A stretch of 44,074 nucleotides of DNA, taken from NCBI GenBank assembly GCA_027067135.1, contig JAMOMJ010000017.1, positions 1-44,074 on the forward strand. Reading direction: 5' to 3'. The DNA comes from Cyclobacteriaceae bacterium (GTDB lineage: Bacteria; Bacteroidota; Bacteroidia; Cytophagales; Cyclobacteriaceae). The notes below the pieces were generated by a model. It had not been told where the DNA came from. It saw nothing but the letters and a program-made list of their open reading frames with translations, and did not search any database. Positions 10,008 through 18,149 of this stretch are shown piece after piece. Within the stretch, counting starts at the first letter, position 1. Each line of letters starts with the position of its first letter. The position numbers and the translations under genes are program-made.

Positions 10008-10024
10008 TTGGCACGCTAGTTGGA
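10008..10024 (+). promoter_or_regulatory. Sigma-54 (-24/-12) promoter
   Basis: TTGGCACG-CTAG-TTGGA versus consensus TTGGCACG-N4-TTGCA; one mismatch and correct spacing. Confidence 0.75.
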
Positions 10025-10034
10025 TTAAGCAATG

Positions 10035-10136
10035 CGGTCAAGTACTCAAAATAAAACTACTCAATAAACAACAACACTTTTCAAAGTTTAGGTATGATCT
10101 GTGTTAAAGGGAGAGCTAATCAGCTTTCCCTTTTTT
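10035..10136 (+). ncRNA. Predicted sigma-54-dependent small RNA, about 100 nt
   Basis: Sigma-54 promoter 10008-10024 and intrinsic terminator 10106-10136 enclose about 70 nt with no convincing ORF. The terminator lies upstream of the acylase gene. Confidence 0.55.
10106..10136 (+). terminator. Rho-independent terminator of the predicted sRNA
   Basis: AAAGGGAGAGCT-AATC-AGCTTTCCCTTT plus TTT; 12-bp stem with one GU pair. Confidence 0.85.
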
Positions 10137-10215
10137 AATGCTTCAAAAGATCATATTCTACGAAGTTGTCCTTCCTGTTTTTATTGAATAGTTTAGCATA
10201 GAAATTCAAACAGTT

Positions 10216-12591
10216 ATGAAAAAGTTTTTATTATTTTTTGTGGGCTTGATACTAGTACTCGTGTTTACAGCCTATTTTTTCTTGCAAAGTACAAAACCAA
10301 CTTACGAAGGGCAACTCGACTTAAAAGGGTTAAAAAACAAGGTTGAAGTAAAATACGACACCTATGGCATTCCTCATATTTATGCCCAAAATGAAGAAGA
10401 TGCCTATATGGCTTTAGGGTATGTACATGCGCAAGAGCGTCTTTTTCAAATGGAAATGATTCGAAGGGTAGCCACTGGCACGCTATCTGAAATATTAGGT
10501 GCCGATTTATTAGATGTAGATAAGCTCTTTAGAACATTAGGTGTAAAAGAAAAATCAAAAGAGTTGGCCAAGCAGTTTAACGCAACTAATTCGGAACATA
10601 AATCAGCTACTGAAGCATATTATAAAGGGGTAAATAATTTTATTAAAAATGGCCCAACTCCTATTGAATTTACAATTATTGGTATTCCTAAAAGGGAATT
10701 TACCATAGAGGATGCCTATAATGCCGGAGGTTATATGGCTTTAGGTTTTGCCGAAGGCTTTAAAGCTGACCCTGCGATTTCTCAATTAGTAAAAGAGCAT
10801 GGCAAAGCCTATTTGGAGGACCTCCTGTTTACTTCAACAGAACAAACAACCTATATCTATAATAACCCAACAATAGATTCAAGCAAATTAACTTCTTTGG
10901 CTCAGGTTATAAATCAAATCCCGATTCCTTTGATTGTGGGTAGCAATAGTTGGATTATTGGATCCGAAAGAACCAAATCTGGCAAGCCTGTATTCGAAAA
11001 TGATACTCATATTGGCTATTCTCAACCTTCAGTTTGGTTCGAAGCCCATTTAGAATACCCCGGGATGAGCCATTATGGGCATTATTTAGCAGGTATCCCC
11101 TTTTCGCTACTAGGCCATAATAAATTGGCGGCCATTGGTATGACAATGTTTGAAAACGATGATGTGGATTTTTACCTAGAAAAAGAGAACCCTAAAAACG
11201 CTAACCAAATTTGGCGTAATAACTCGTGGGAAGAGCTAACAGAAAGAGCCGAAGTAATTAAAATAAAAGATGCGGAACCTGAAACAATTACAGTAAGGTC
11301 GTCTAGCCATGGTCCCATTGTAAATGACATATTTTTCAAGGATTTCAAAAATAAATCTCCCTATTCAGTTTGGTGGTCATTCCTACATTATAATAACGAT
11401 TTGATGGATGCCCTTTACAAACTTAACCATATTGCTTCCCTTGATGATGCCAGAGAAGGATCCTCTCTAATTGAAGCTCCGGGTTTAAATATTATGTATG
11501 CCGATACTGCTGGCAATATTGCTTGGTGGGCCTCAGCCACATTGCCAATAAGACCACCACATGTAAACACCAAACTTGTTCTAGACGGTACTGGCAAAGA
11601 CGATATACTAGGCTTCTACGATTTTTCAAAGAACCCCCAAGCAGAAAACCCCGCTTGGGGCTATGTATATTCTGCCAACAACCAACCCGACTCTGTTGAT
11701 GGCGTATTGTATCGAGGGTATTACTACCCAAGAGATAGAGCAGGTAAAATTGTGGAAATGATTAATAAAAAACTATCTGGCTGGACAGCGGAAGACTCCA
11801 AAGTAATGGTGGCCAATGTAACGTCAAACGTTCAAGTTGAAATTGCCCAAACCATTGTACCGCTTATTAAAGAATCCAACGTGGAAATTCCGAAGGATGT
11901 TTTGAGCTTGCTGGAAAACTGGGATGGAGACCATCAAATTGATGATGTAGAACCATCAATTCATTATACTATTCAAGCATGGTTGCTCCATTATATGTTG
12001 GGAGATGAATTAGGAATTGAAAACCTAAAAGCACTAAGTGGAACATCTACTCTTAAAACTAGTTTACCTCATCTCATTCAAAAAAAGGAGTCCATTTGGT
12101 GGGATGATGTAACTACACCTGAAACAGAAACACGACTAGATATTATCAGCAAATCTGTTAGTTCCGCCTTAAAAACACTTGAAAGAAACTTTAATAGTAC
12201 CAATCCGACCGATTGGAAATGGGGAAAAATTCACACCCTTACGCATAACCACCCTTTAGGAGAGGTTGAGGCTCTTAAAAAGTATTTTAGTGTAGGACCA
12301 ATACCAATAACGGGAGGCAGAGAAGTAATTAATAACCAAGGACACGGTTTAGACACTACGGGCATATTTAACGTTATAATGGGCCCTGCTGTGCGTACCG
12401 TAATAGATTTAAGCAATATGAATGGTGCAGTTAGTATAAACCCAACAGGCCAATCGGGCAACTTTTTAAGCAAGCATTATGACGATCAGGCACAAATGTT
12501 TGCCAATGTTGAGTTTAGGCCTCAATTAATGGATTCATTAGATATTGTTAGTGACACACAATCTACTTTAATGCTGAACCCTTCTAACTAA
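10216..12591 (+). CDS. Penicillin acylase family protein (Ntn hydrolase)
   Basis: VKYDTYGIPHIYAQNEEDAYMALGYVHAQERLFQMEMIRR...GSNSWIIG (nucleophile Ser)...GQSGNFLSKHYDDQ. Confidence 0.93.
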   Translation: MKKFLLFFVGLILVLVFTAYFFLQSTKPTYEGQLDLKGLKNKVEVKYDTYGIPHIYAQNEEDAYMALGYVHAQERLFQMEMIRRVATGTLSEILGADLLDVDKLFRTLGVKEKSKELAKQFNATNSEHKSATEAYYKGVNNFIKNGPTPIEFTIIGIPKREFTIEDAYNAGGYMALGFAEGFKADPAISQLVKEHGKAYLEDLLFTSTEQTTYIYNNPTIDSSKLTSLAQVINQIPIPLIVGSNSWIIGSERTKSGKPVFENDTHIGYSQPSVWFEAHLEYPGMSHYGHYLAGIPFSLLGHNKLAAIGMTMFENDDVDFYLEKENPKNANQIWRNNSWEELTERAEVIKIKDAEPETITVRSSSHGPIVNDIFFKDFKNKSPYSVWWSFLHYNNDLMDALYKLNHIASLDDAREGSSLIEAPGLNIMYADTAGNIAWWASATLPIRPPHVNTKLVLDGTGKDDILGFYDFSKNPQAENPAWGYVYSANNQPDSVDGVLYRGYYYPRDRAGKIVEMINKKLSGWTAEDSKVMVANVTSNVQVEIAQTIVPLIKESNVEIPKDVLSLLENWDGDHQIDDVEPSIHYTIQAWLLHYMLGDELGIENLKALSGTSTLKTSLPHLIQKKESIWWDDVTTPETETRLDIISKSVSSALKTLERNFNSTNPTDWKWGKIHTLTHNHPLGEVEALKKYFSVGPIPITGGREVINNQGHGLDTTGIFNVIMGPAVRTVIDLSNMNGAVSINPTGQSGNFLSKHYDDQAQMFANVEFRPQLMDSLDIVSDTQSTLMLNPSN

Positions 12592-12596
12592 CATAA

Positions 12597-13409
12597 GTGG
12601 ATAGTACAAAATTAAAAAAACAGTTATACATTATCATTTTTGAGGCAGACACCTTTTGGGGGAAAGCATTTGATGTGGTACTGCTAATTGCTATTCTGCT
12701 AAGTGTACTTACGGTTTCATTAGAAAGTGTTCAATCACTAAGTTTAGCGTATCAATATGTTTTTGATATACTGGAATGGGGGTTTACCATTCTCTTTACC
12801 ATTGAATATATTTTGCGACTATGGATAAGCCCAAAAAAACGGAAATATGTTTTTAGTTTTTTTGGAGTTATTGATCTGTTATCAACGCTGCCAACCTACA
12901 TAGGTCTTGTATTAACAGGAGCCCATTCGCTTATCGTACTTCGCAGTTTCAGGCTTCTTCGGGTTTTTCGAATTTTTAAATTAGCTCGTTTTGTTGGAGA
13001 AGCCTCGCAACTTAAAAAAGCACTAAAGGCCAGCCAACCCAAAATTATTGTTTTTGTTACGGCTGTAAGCATTATTGTAATAATAATGGGTACAATTATG
13101 TATTTAATTGAAGGAGGCGTAAATGGTTTTACAAGTATTCCACGGTCTATTTACTGGGCCATTGTAACCCTAACAACTGTTGGGTATGGCGATATTGCCC
13201 CTATAACCGTAATTGGGCAGTCTATTGCAGCACTTATAATGATTTTAGGTTATGCCATTATTGCAGTGCCTACCGGGATTGTTACGGCTGAAATTGGCAA
13301 ATCAATGTATCAGTCAAGTATAGCCGGTTCAAAAATATGCTTAAATTGTGAGCAGCAGGAAAGCGAAGCTAATGCCAACTATTGTAAAAACTGCGGGACT
13401 AAATTTTAG
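12597..13409 (+). CDS. Voltage-gated K+ channel (Kv-type) with C-terminal zinc ribbon
   Basis: S4 VLRSFRLLRVFRIFKLARF, selectivity filter TTVGYGD, C-terminal CLNCEQQESEANANYCKNCG. Non-ATG start. Confidence 0.9.
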   Translation: MDSTKLKKQLYIIIFEADTFWGKAFDVVLLIAILLSVLTVSLESVQSLSLAYQYVFDILEWGFTILFTIEYILRLWISPKKRKYVFSFFGVIDLLSTLPTYIGLVLTGAHSLIVLRSFRLLRVFRIFKLARFVGEASQLKKALKASQPKIIVFVTAVSIIVIIMGTIMYLIEGGVNGFTSIPRSIYWAIVTLTTVGYGDIAPITVIGQSIAALIMILGYAIIAVPTGIVTAEIGKSMYQSSIAGSKICLNCEQQESEANANYCKNCGTKF

Positions 13410-13775
13410 TTACCGTTTAAGAAACTTATAGGTTTCACTAAATCCGGTAGATGCGTCTTTAACCGCTATTAAGTAATACCCTGCGGGCAGGTTTTTAACA
13501 TTAACGGTAAATTGGTTAGCACTTGTCTTTTCAGTATAAATTTCCAATTTAGTGCCAATTATAGAATGAATAACAATTTTAGGATTTACCAATGTAGAGG
13601 CCTCGATACTTACTTTTAGAAAATCAACACCAGGGTTTGGGTAGATTTGAATTTTATTCTCAATTTTCAAATCATTAGAAGAAAAGGAAGGATACCCACT
13701 ATCATTTTGTGCATAAACCGTAAAGCCTACGAACATAAATAAAGTAGATACAAGTATAATTTTTAGCTTTCCCAT
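13410..13775 (-). CDS. Minimal T9SS type A sorting-domain protein (signal peptide plus CTD)
   Basis: 121 aa: signal peptide, about 20-aa linker, IQIYPNPGVDFLKVSIE...VNVKNLPAGYYLIAVKD...ETYKFLKR (type A CTD). Confidence 0.88.
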   Translation of the reverse strand: MGKLKIILVSTLFMFVGFTVYAQNDSGYPSFSSNDLKIENKIQIYPNPGVDFLKVSIEASTLVNPKIVIHSIIGTKLEIYTEKTSANQFTVNVKNLPAGYYLIAVKDASTGFSETYKFLKR

Positions 13776-13858
13776 TTTCTTTTTTTACTACTTTGACAAT
13801 AATTGCGCCAAATAGTTTAAATCTTCTACACAAATAACGAGCTTTTTTTGAAAAGGTT

Positions 13859-13990
13859 TTAATTTAATGAAATAAAAGCATAAGATATTCGTTTCGTCAG
13901 GGCTGAGGCAAAATTGAGGCTTCCCCAAGATTCGATTTGACAACATCACCAGCTAAACAATATAAAAAATGCCCATTTGCTTTTGGCACT
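13859..13990 (-). pseudogene. Decayed second copy of the nnr 3' end
   Basis: Minus-strand reading LAGDVVKSNLGEASI...(frameshift)...ASALTKRISYAFISLN* aligns with the intact nnr C-terminus KAGDMASAELGEASVIASDITERISSAFISLN*. 38-nt block at 13855-13892 is 37/38 identical to 14614-14651. Confidence 0.85.
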
Positions 13991-13998
13991 AAAAAACT

Positions 13999-14030
13999 CG
14001 TCATTCAGAGGGCTACGCCCGAAGAATCTC
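13999..14030 (+). repeat. Left copy of exact 32-bp inverted repeat (REP-like)
   Basis: CGTCATTCAGAGGGCTACGCCCGAAGAATCTC; reverse complement present at 14572-14603. Confidence 0.97.
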
Positions 14031-14118
14031 AGTTAGGAACAATAATATTATAAACACTACCAGTTTTTTATTAGATGCCACAAATCATTAAACCCAGGGT
14101 TTACAGAAGTAATTAAAT

Positions 14119-14530
14119 TTAGTTTAAAATCTCTGCTCTTTCCCTTATATACTTCTCTCTTTCGATAGCTGATATTATATCATCAAAATTTTCAAAATAT
14201 ATTAACCTGAGTTCGACCTAAGGAATGCTGTCAGAAAATATAATAGTAGGTGAGGTTTTTTGGAAATAAAAACTGAAGTTATAATGGATTATTTCAAGGG
14301 TTTTATTTCCAAAAGATTGCCTGCTTAGCTATTTCCCCTTCGGGCTTTAGCGAAACTTCCCTAAACTACCTCAGGTTATTAACTTTTTACACTTGTACTT
14401 AGCGGTAAAACTGTACGGATATTGCTCATTATTATGTTCCATAATTCTGCCTGCTAAATCAGAAGTTACTCCTGTTATAAAGAACTTTATTGGCTTTACT
14501 GGTTAATATGTAAATAAATCCTCCTTTCAT
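14119..14530 (-). pseudogene. GIY-YIG endonuclease pseudogene (frameshifted and insertion-disrupted)
   Basis: MKGGFIYILTSKANKVLY(+1 frameshift)TGVTSDLAGRIMEHNNEQYPYSFTAKYKCKKLI [insertion] IYFENFDDIISAIEREKYIRERAEILN*. Confidence 0.88.
14205..14376. mobile_element. 172-bp MITE-like insertion in the GIY-YIG pseudogene
   Basis: Ends ACCTGAG...CTCAGGT, flanked by 5-bp direct repeat TATTA (14200-14204, 14377-14381). Internal 14-bp IR TTTTGGAAATAAAA/TTTTATTTCCAAAA. Excision restores the GIY-YIG reading KKLIYFENFDD. Confidence 0.8.
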
Positions 14531-14571
14531 TTTTATCTCAAGGCATTCAATTTTTATTCCATAATCAGATG

Positions 14572-14603
14572 GAGATTCTTCGGGCGTAGCCCTCTGAATG
14601 ACG
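14572..14603 (-). repeat. Right copy of exact 32-bp inverted repeat (REP-like)
   Basis: GAGATTCTTCGGGCGTAGCCCTCTGAATGACG is the exact reverse complement of 13999-14030. Confidence 0.97.
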
Positions 14604-14617
14604 TTCAAGAGCAGGTT

Positions 14618-16096
14618 TTAATTTAATGAAATAAAAGCAGAAGATATTCGTTCGGTGATGTCCGAAGCTATAACAGAAGCTTCTCCAAGCTCTGCCGATG
14701 CCATATCACCTGCTTTTCCGTGTACAAAAACACTCAACCTTGCTGCATCAAATGGGTTATATCCTTGAGCTAGCAACCCTGTAATTATACCTGTAAGCAC
14801 ATCGCCACTACCGGCCGTTGCCATGCCCGGGTTGCCGGTTGAATTAAACCAAACCGTCCCATCTACATGTGAGATAGAGGTGTGCGCTCCCTTTAATACA
14901 ATAATTAACTGATGTTCCACTGAAAAAGCTCTTTGTTTTTCAATTCTATCTAAACTATTAGAGGCTTTGCCAATTAGCCTGTTAAACTCACCCACATGTG
15001 GCGTAAGTATGCTCTCTTTGGATACCAGTTCGATAAGTTCCGGGTTTTGAGAAATTAAATTAAGGGCATCTGCATCTAATACTATTGGTTTTTTATACCC
15101 TTTAATTAATGTTAACAGTAAACTTAAGGTTTCTAAATTGGTGCCAATACCCGGACCAATACCCAAAGTTGAATAGCTTGAAAGATTGTCTATCTCCAAA
15201 TTTACAAGATGCTTATCACCACTGGTTATACACATGGCTTCGGGTAGGGTTGTTTGTAAAACAGAGTATCCACAATTAGGAACTAACGAAGTAACAAGCC
15301 CCGTTCCGGCTCTTAAGCAAGATTTTGAGGCCAGAATATTTGCCCCGATTTTCCCAAAACTACCTCCAATTATTAAAGCATGCCCAAAAACACCTTTATG
15401 AGCAAATTTTAATCTGGGCTTAACTATTTTTTTAGCCTCTTCTTTAGTAAAGTAATGGTAATTGCTTGCCTGTAATTCAATGGCTTTTTTGCTTAGGCCT
15501 ATATCAGCCAGGCTCCATTGCCCAACATAAGGGCTGTTTTCGGGCAGCATAAAGGCTAATTTGGGTAGCTGAAAACTTACCGTAAATGTTGGTTCAATAA
15601 CACTTCCTTCTGCTGGCAGCTCATCGGGGTTAAGGCCTGAAGCAATATCTATTGACACAATTTTTTTGCCCGAAGAGTTAATATGGTCAACAAGAGTGCC
15701 CAATTCTCCGAGAACAGGCCTGGAAATACCAGAGCCAAAAATACCATCGATAATTATGTCGCAATTAAAATCAAGCTGCTCAATTCTTTTAATTTCAGGA
15801 GGCAACCTTTTTAAATTAATGGCATAATCATCAGAACCCTGGCTTTGAGGGGAAGCCAGATACACTTTTACATGGTATTTCTTTTCGTAAAGAATTCTTG
15901 CAATGGCCAAAGCATCTCCTCCATTATTACCGGAGCCGGCAATAACCAGCAAGTCCTTATTTACACTAAATTTTAAGGTAAACCAATCTGCAAACGCTTG
16001 CGAAGCACGCTCCATTAAATCAATAGATGTAATAGGCTCATGTTCTATGGTATAAGCATCTACTATTCTTGTTTGCCCTGCGGATAGGATTTTCAT
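14618..16096 (-). CDS. nnr: Bifunctional NAD(P)H-hydrate epimerase / ADP-dependent dehydratase
   Basis: Epimerase domain VIAGSGNNGGDALAIARIL plus dehydratase domain VLDADALNLI...LTPHVGEF...GNPGMATAGSGDVLTGIITGLLAQG. Confidence 0.95.
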   Translation of the reverse strand: MKILSAGQTRIVDAYTIEHEPITSIDLMERASQAFADWFTLKFSVNKDLLVIAGSGNNGGDALAIARILYEKKYHVKVYLASPQSQGSDDYAINLKRLPPEIKRIEQLDFNCDIIIDGIFGSGISRPVLGELGTLVDHINSSGKKIVSIDIASGLNPDELPAEGSVIEPTFTVSFQLPKLAFMLPENSPYVGQWSLADIGLSKKAIELQASNYHYFTKEEAKKIVKPRLKFAHKGVFGHALIIGGSFGKIGANILASKSCLRAGTGLVTSLVPNCGYSVLQTTLPEAMCITSGDKHLVNLEIDNLSSYSTLGIGPGIGTNLETLSLLLTLIKGYKKPIVLDADALNLISQNPELIELVSKESILTPHVGEFNRLIGKASNSLDRIEKQRAFSVEHQLIIVLKGAHTSISHVDGTVWFNSTGNPGMATAGSGDVLTGIITGLLAQGYNPFDAARLSVFVHGKAGDMASAELGEASVIASDITERISSAFISLN

Positions 16097-16110
16097 AACA
16101 AGCTATTTTG

Positions 16111-17058
16111 TTACTTAAATGTAGCCACTATTTTGTAATTTTTAAACCCTCCAATTTCTTTACCTCCTAATAAGTTAAGTTCTATCCAAGATTTTACTCT
16201 GTATTTTAACTTTTCGTGTTTATAGAGTCTTCGGTTCCTATTTGGCCTTCCATTATACTGCAAATCATCCTTCCAAAATATTTTGCTAACAGCCTCTGCC
16301 ATTACCTTTGGGTGAGTGCCTGTGAACAAAGGCACCCAGTTTAGTGGCCCATAATCAAAATCAATAATTACAGATTCAGCCTTTTGCCCTTCCCAGGTTT
16401 CAACCATTCTGTCTTGCTTGGTTGACATAGTGTAAGGAGGGCGAACCCACCCATAATGATAAATCTCTGCTCTAATATGAACCACTTTAAGTTTTCGGGC
16501 AACTTCCTTTGACTGATAAAACGTAGTTGAAGGTTCAAATTGAGAATAGAACCTAAAGGACTGGGCATCTCGCCAGGAATGGATTTCGGGTAGATTTTTA
16601 ATTATCCTTATTTCTCTTGGATACCACCCATGATGAGTAAAACAATGGTTATAATCGCCCCAAAAATGCCTGTAATTAAATAATAGTCCTTCAACATTAG
16701 AATTATTCAAATAGTGTTTGCAAGCATCTTTTATTGTGTTTAAATATTTTTCATGTACTACTTCATCAACTTGCAAGTAAAAAAGCCAATCTCCTTTACA
16801 CTCTTTTTTAGCTACATCAGATAAGTAAGCGTATAATGTGTTTTGCTTAAACTTTTCCGGCTCCCAATTAGCTTCAATAATTCTTATTTTATCAGTTTTA
16901 ATTGAACGGATAACCTCTAATGTGTTATCATCTTCATCCCCTTTTATATAAGCAATTACATATTCATCTACCAACTCCAGTATTGAAAGAATTGACTCCT
17001 TTAAAGGGTAGGCCAGTTTAGTGGCATTTCTAACAAAAGTATATCCGCTAATGGTCAT
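16111..17058 (-). CDS. Glycosyltransferase family 2-like protein
   Basis: SGYTFVRNATKLAYPLKESILSILELVDEYVIA...GDWLFYLQVDEVVHE. Confidence 0.8.
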   Translation of the reverse strand: MTISGYTFVRNATKLAYPLKESILSILELVDEYVIAYIKGDEDDNTLEVIRSIKTDKIRIIEANWEPEKFKQNTLYAYLSDVAKKECKGDWLFYLQVDEVVHEKYLNTIKDACKHYLNNSNVEGLLFNYRHFWGDYNHCFTHHGWYPREIRIIKNLPEIHSWRDAQSFRFYSQFEPSTTFYQSKEVARKLKVVHIRAEIYHYGWVRPPYTMSTKQDRMVETWEGQKAESVIIDFDYGPLNWVPLFTGTHPKVMAEAVSKIFWKDDLQYNGRPNRNRRLYKHEKLKYRVKSWIELNLLGGKEIGGFKNYKIVATFK

Positions 17059-18054
17059 CTATGATTTTTTTTGCGACTTTTTCCATTTCTCATATATCAT
17101 TAAAAAATCATTATACGCAGTTAAATTTTCTTTTGTTTGAAGAAATCGATGCTGTGGTTTATTCGGAGTCCAAACTGTTGGGCTATCTCCATAAAAGAGT
17201 CCAATTGTAGGTATCCCTGCTGCTACTGCTAAGTGCTTATTCCCTCCATCGTTGCCTACATACATAGCACAATGTTCCAAAATAGCTCTTGTTTCTGCCA
17301 CTTTTGGAACAGAGTAGTCAATTATACAAGCAGTTTTATTGTTGAGTTGCTGAAAAACGATATTAGCCTTCTCTTTCTCTCCCGGACCATAAATAAAAAG
17401 AAGTTTATTTCCCCTTCCAGTAAGATAGTCTCCGATTTTAACCCATAATTCCAGTGGCACTTGAGCCTCTTTACGTTCCGACTGAACACAAAACGCAATG
17501 GTATTGGCCTCTAAATTATGTTCTTTGCTAAAATTTTGCCCAAACTTTTTTTCTCGGTCACTTATTTTAAATTCTATTGCATCATCAACGTAATTAGTTC
17601 CAATTAAATTTGTTAGCTTCAATTGGTGATGAGTGCTGTTTACGGCTATTTTTTCATGCGAAGTAAGACTAACCGTATAATTATAAGACCAAACCTTTTC
17701 ATTTTCGTGTGTAAACCCCAGCCGATACCTTACCCCGCTAAACATAGCCATTAAAGCTGTTTTATTATGGTGATATAAATCAATTATAACATCAAATTTA
17801 CCTTGATTTACCTTCTTAATCATTTTTAAGTACTCCAATACCTTTGGTTTTCTAGGTAGAATCCAAACCTCTTTAATATGGCTCGAAAATTCATAGACTT
17901 GAGCCCCTAAGGGTTCAGATAAAAAAGTAATTTCAGCTTCTGGGTATAGCTGTTTTAATTGCCTTACACAGGGAGTTGTTCCTAATACATCTCCAAGCTT
18001 TTTTAGCTTGATTACTAGTATTTTTTTGGGCTGAAAGGATGCGGGAAAGATCAT
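17059..18054 (-). CDS. Glycosyltransferase family 9 (heptosyltransferase-like)
   Basis: KKILVIKLKKLGDVLGTTPCVRQLKQLYPEAEITFL...YVGNDGGNKHLAVAAGIPTIGLFYG. Confidence 0.88.
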   Translation of the reverse strand: MIFPASFQPKKILVIKLKKLGDVLGTTPCVRQLKQLYPEAEITFLSEPLGAQVYEFSSHIKEVWILPRKPKVLEYLKMIKKVNQGKFDVIIDLYHHNKTALMAMFSGVRYRLGFTHENEKVWSYNYTVSLTSHEKIAVNSTHHQLKLTNLIGTNYVDDAIEFKISDREKKFGQNFSKEHNLEANTIAFCVQSERKEAQVPLELWVKIGDYLTGRGNKLLFIYGPGEKEKANIVFQQLNNKTACIIDYSVPKVAETRAILEHCAMYVGNDGGNKHLAVAAGIPTIGLFYGDSPTVWTPNKPQHRFLQTKENLTAYNDFLMIYEKWKKSQKKS

Positions 18055-18149
18055 AATACGATTATTCCCCTAAAAGTAAAATAGTAATGGTTGAAAATAA
18101 AAAAGATTTTAATTTACTTACAATAAATCTTTGCCCTAGATTTGAGGCT

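Noticed and set aside
10474-10492. TGGCACGCTATCTGA inside the acylase gene as a second sigma-54 promoter
   Set aside because: The -12 element (CTGAA) is a poor match and the site is intragenic.
14618-16096. nnr itself as a pseudogene because of the adjacent duplicated tail
   Set aside because: The frame is intact with both domains and a normal C-terminus; only the distal copy is decayed.
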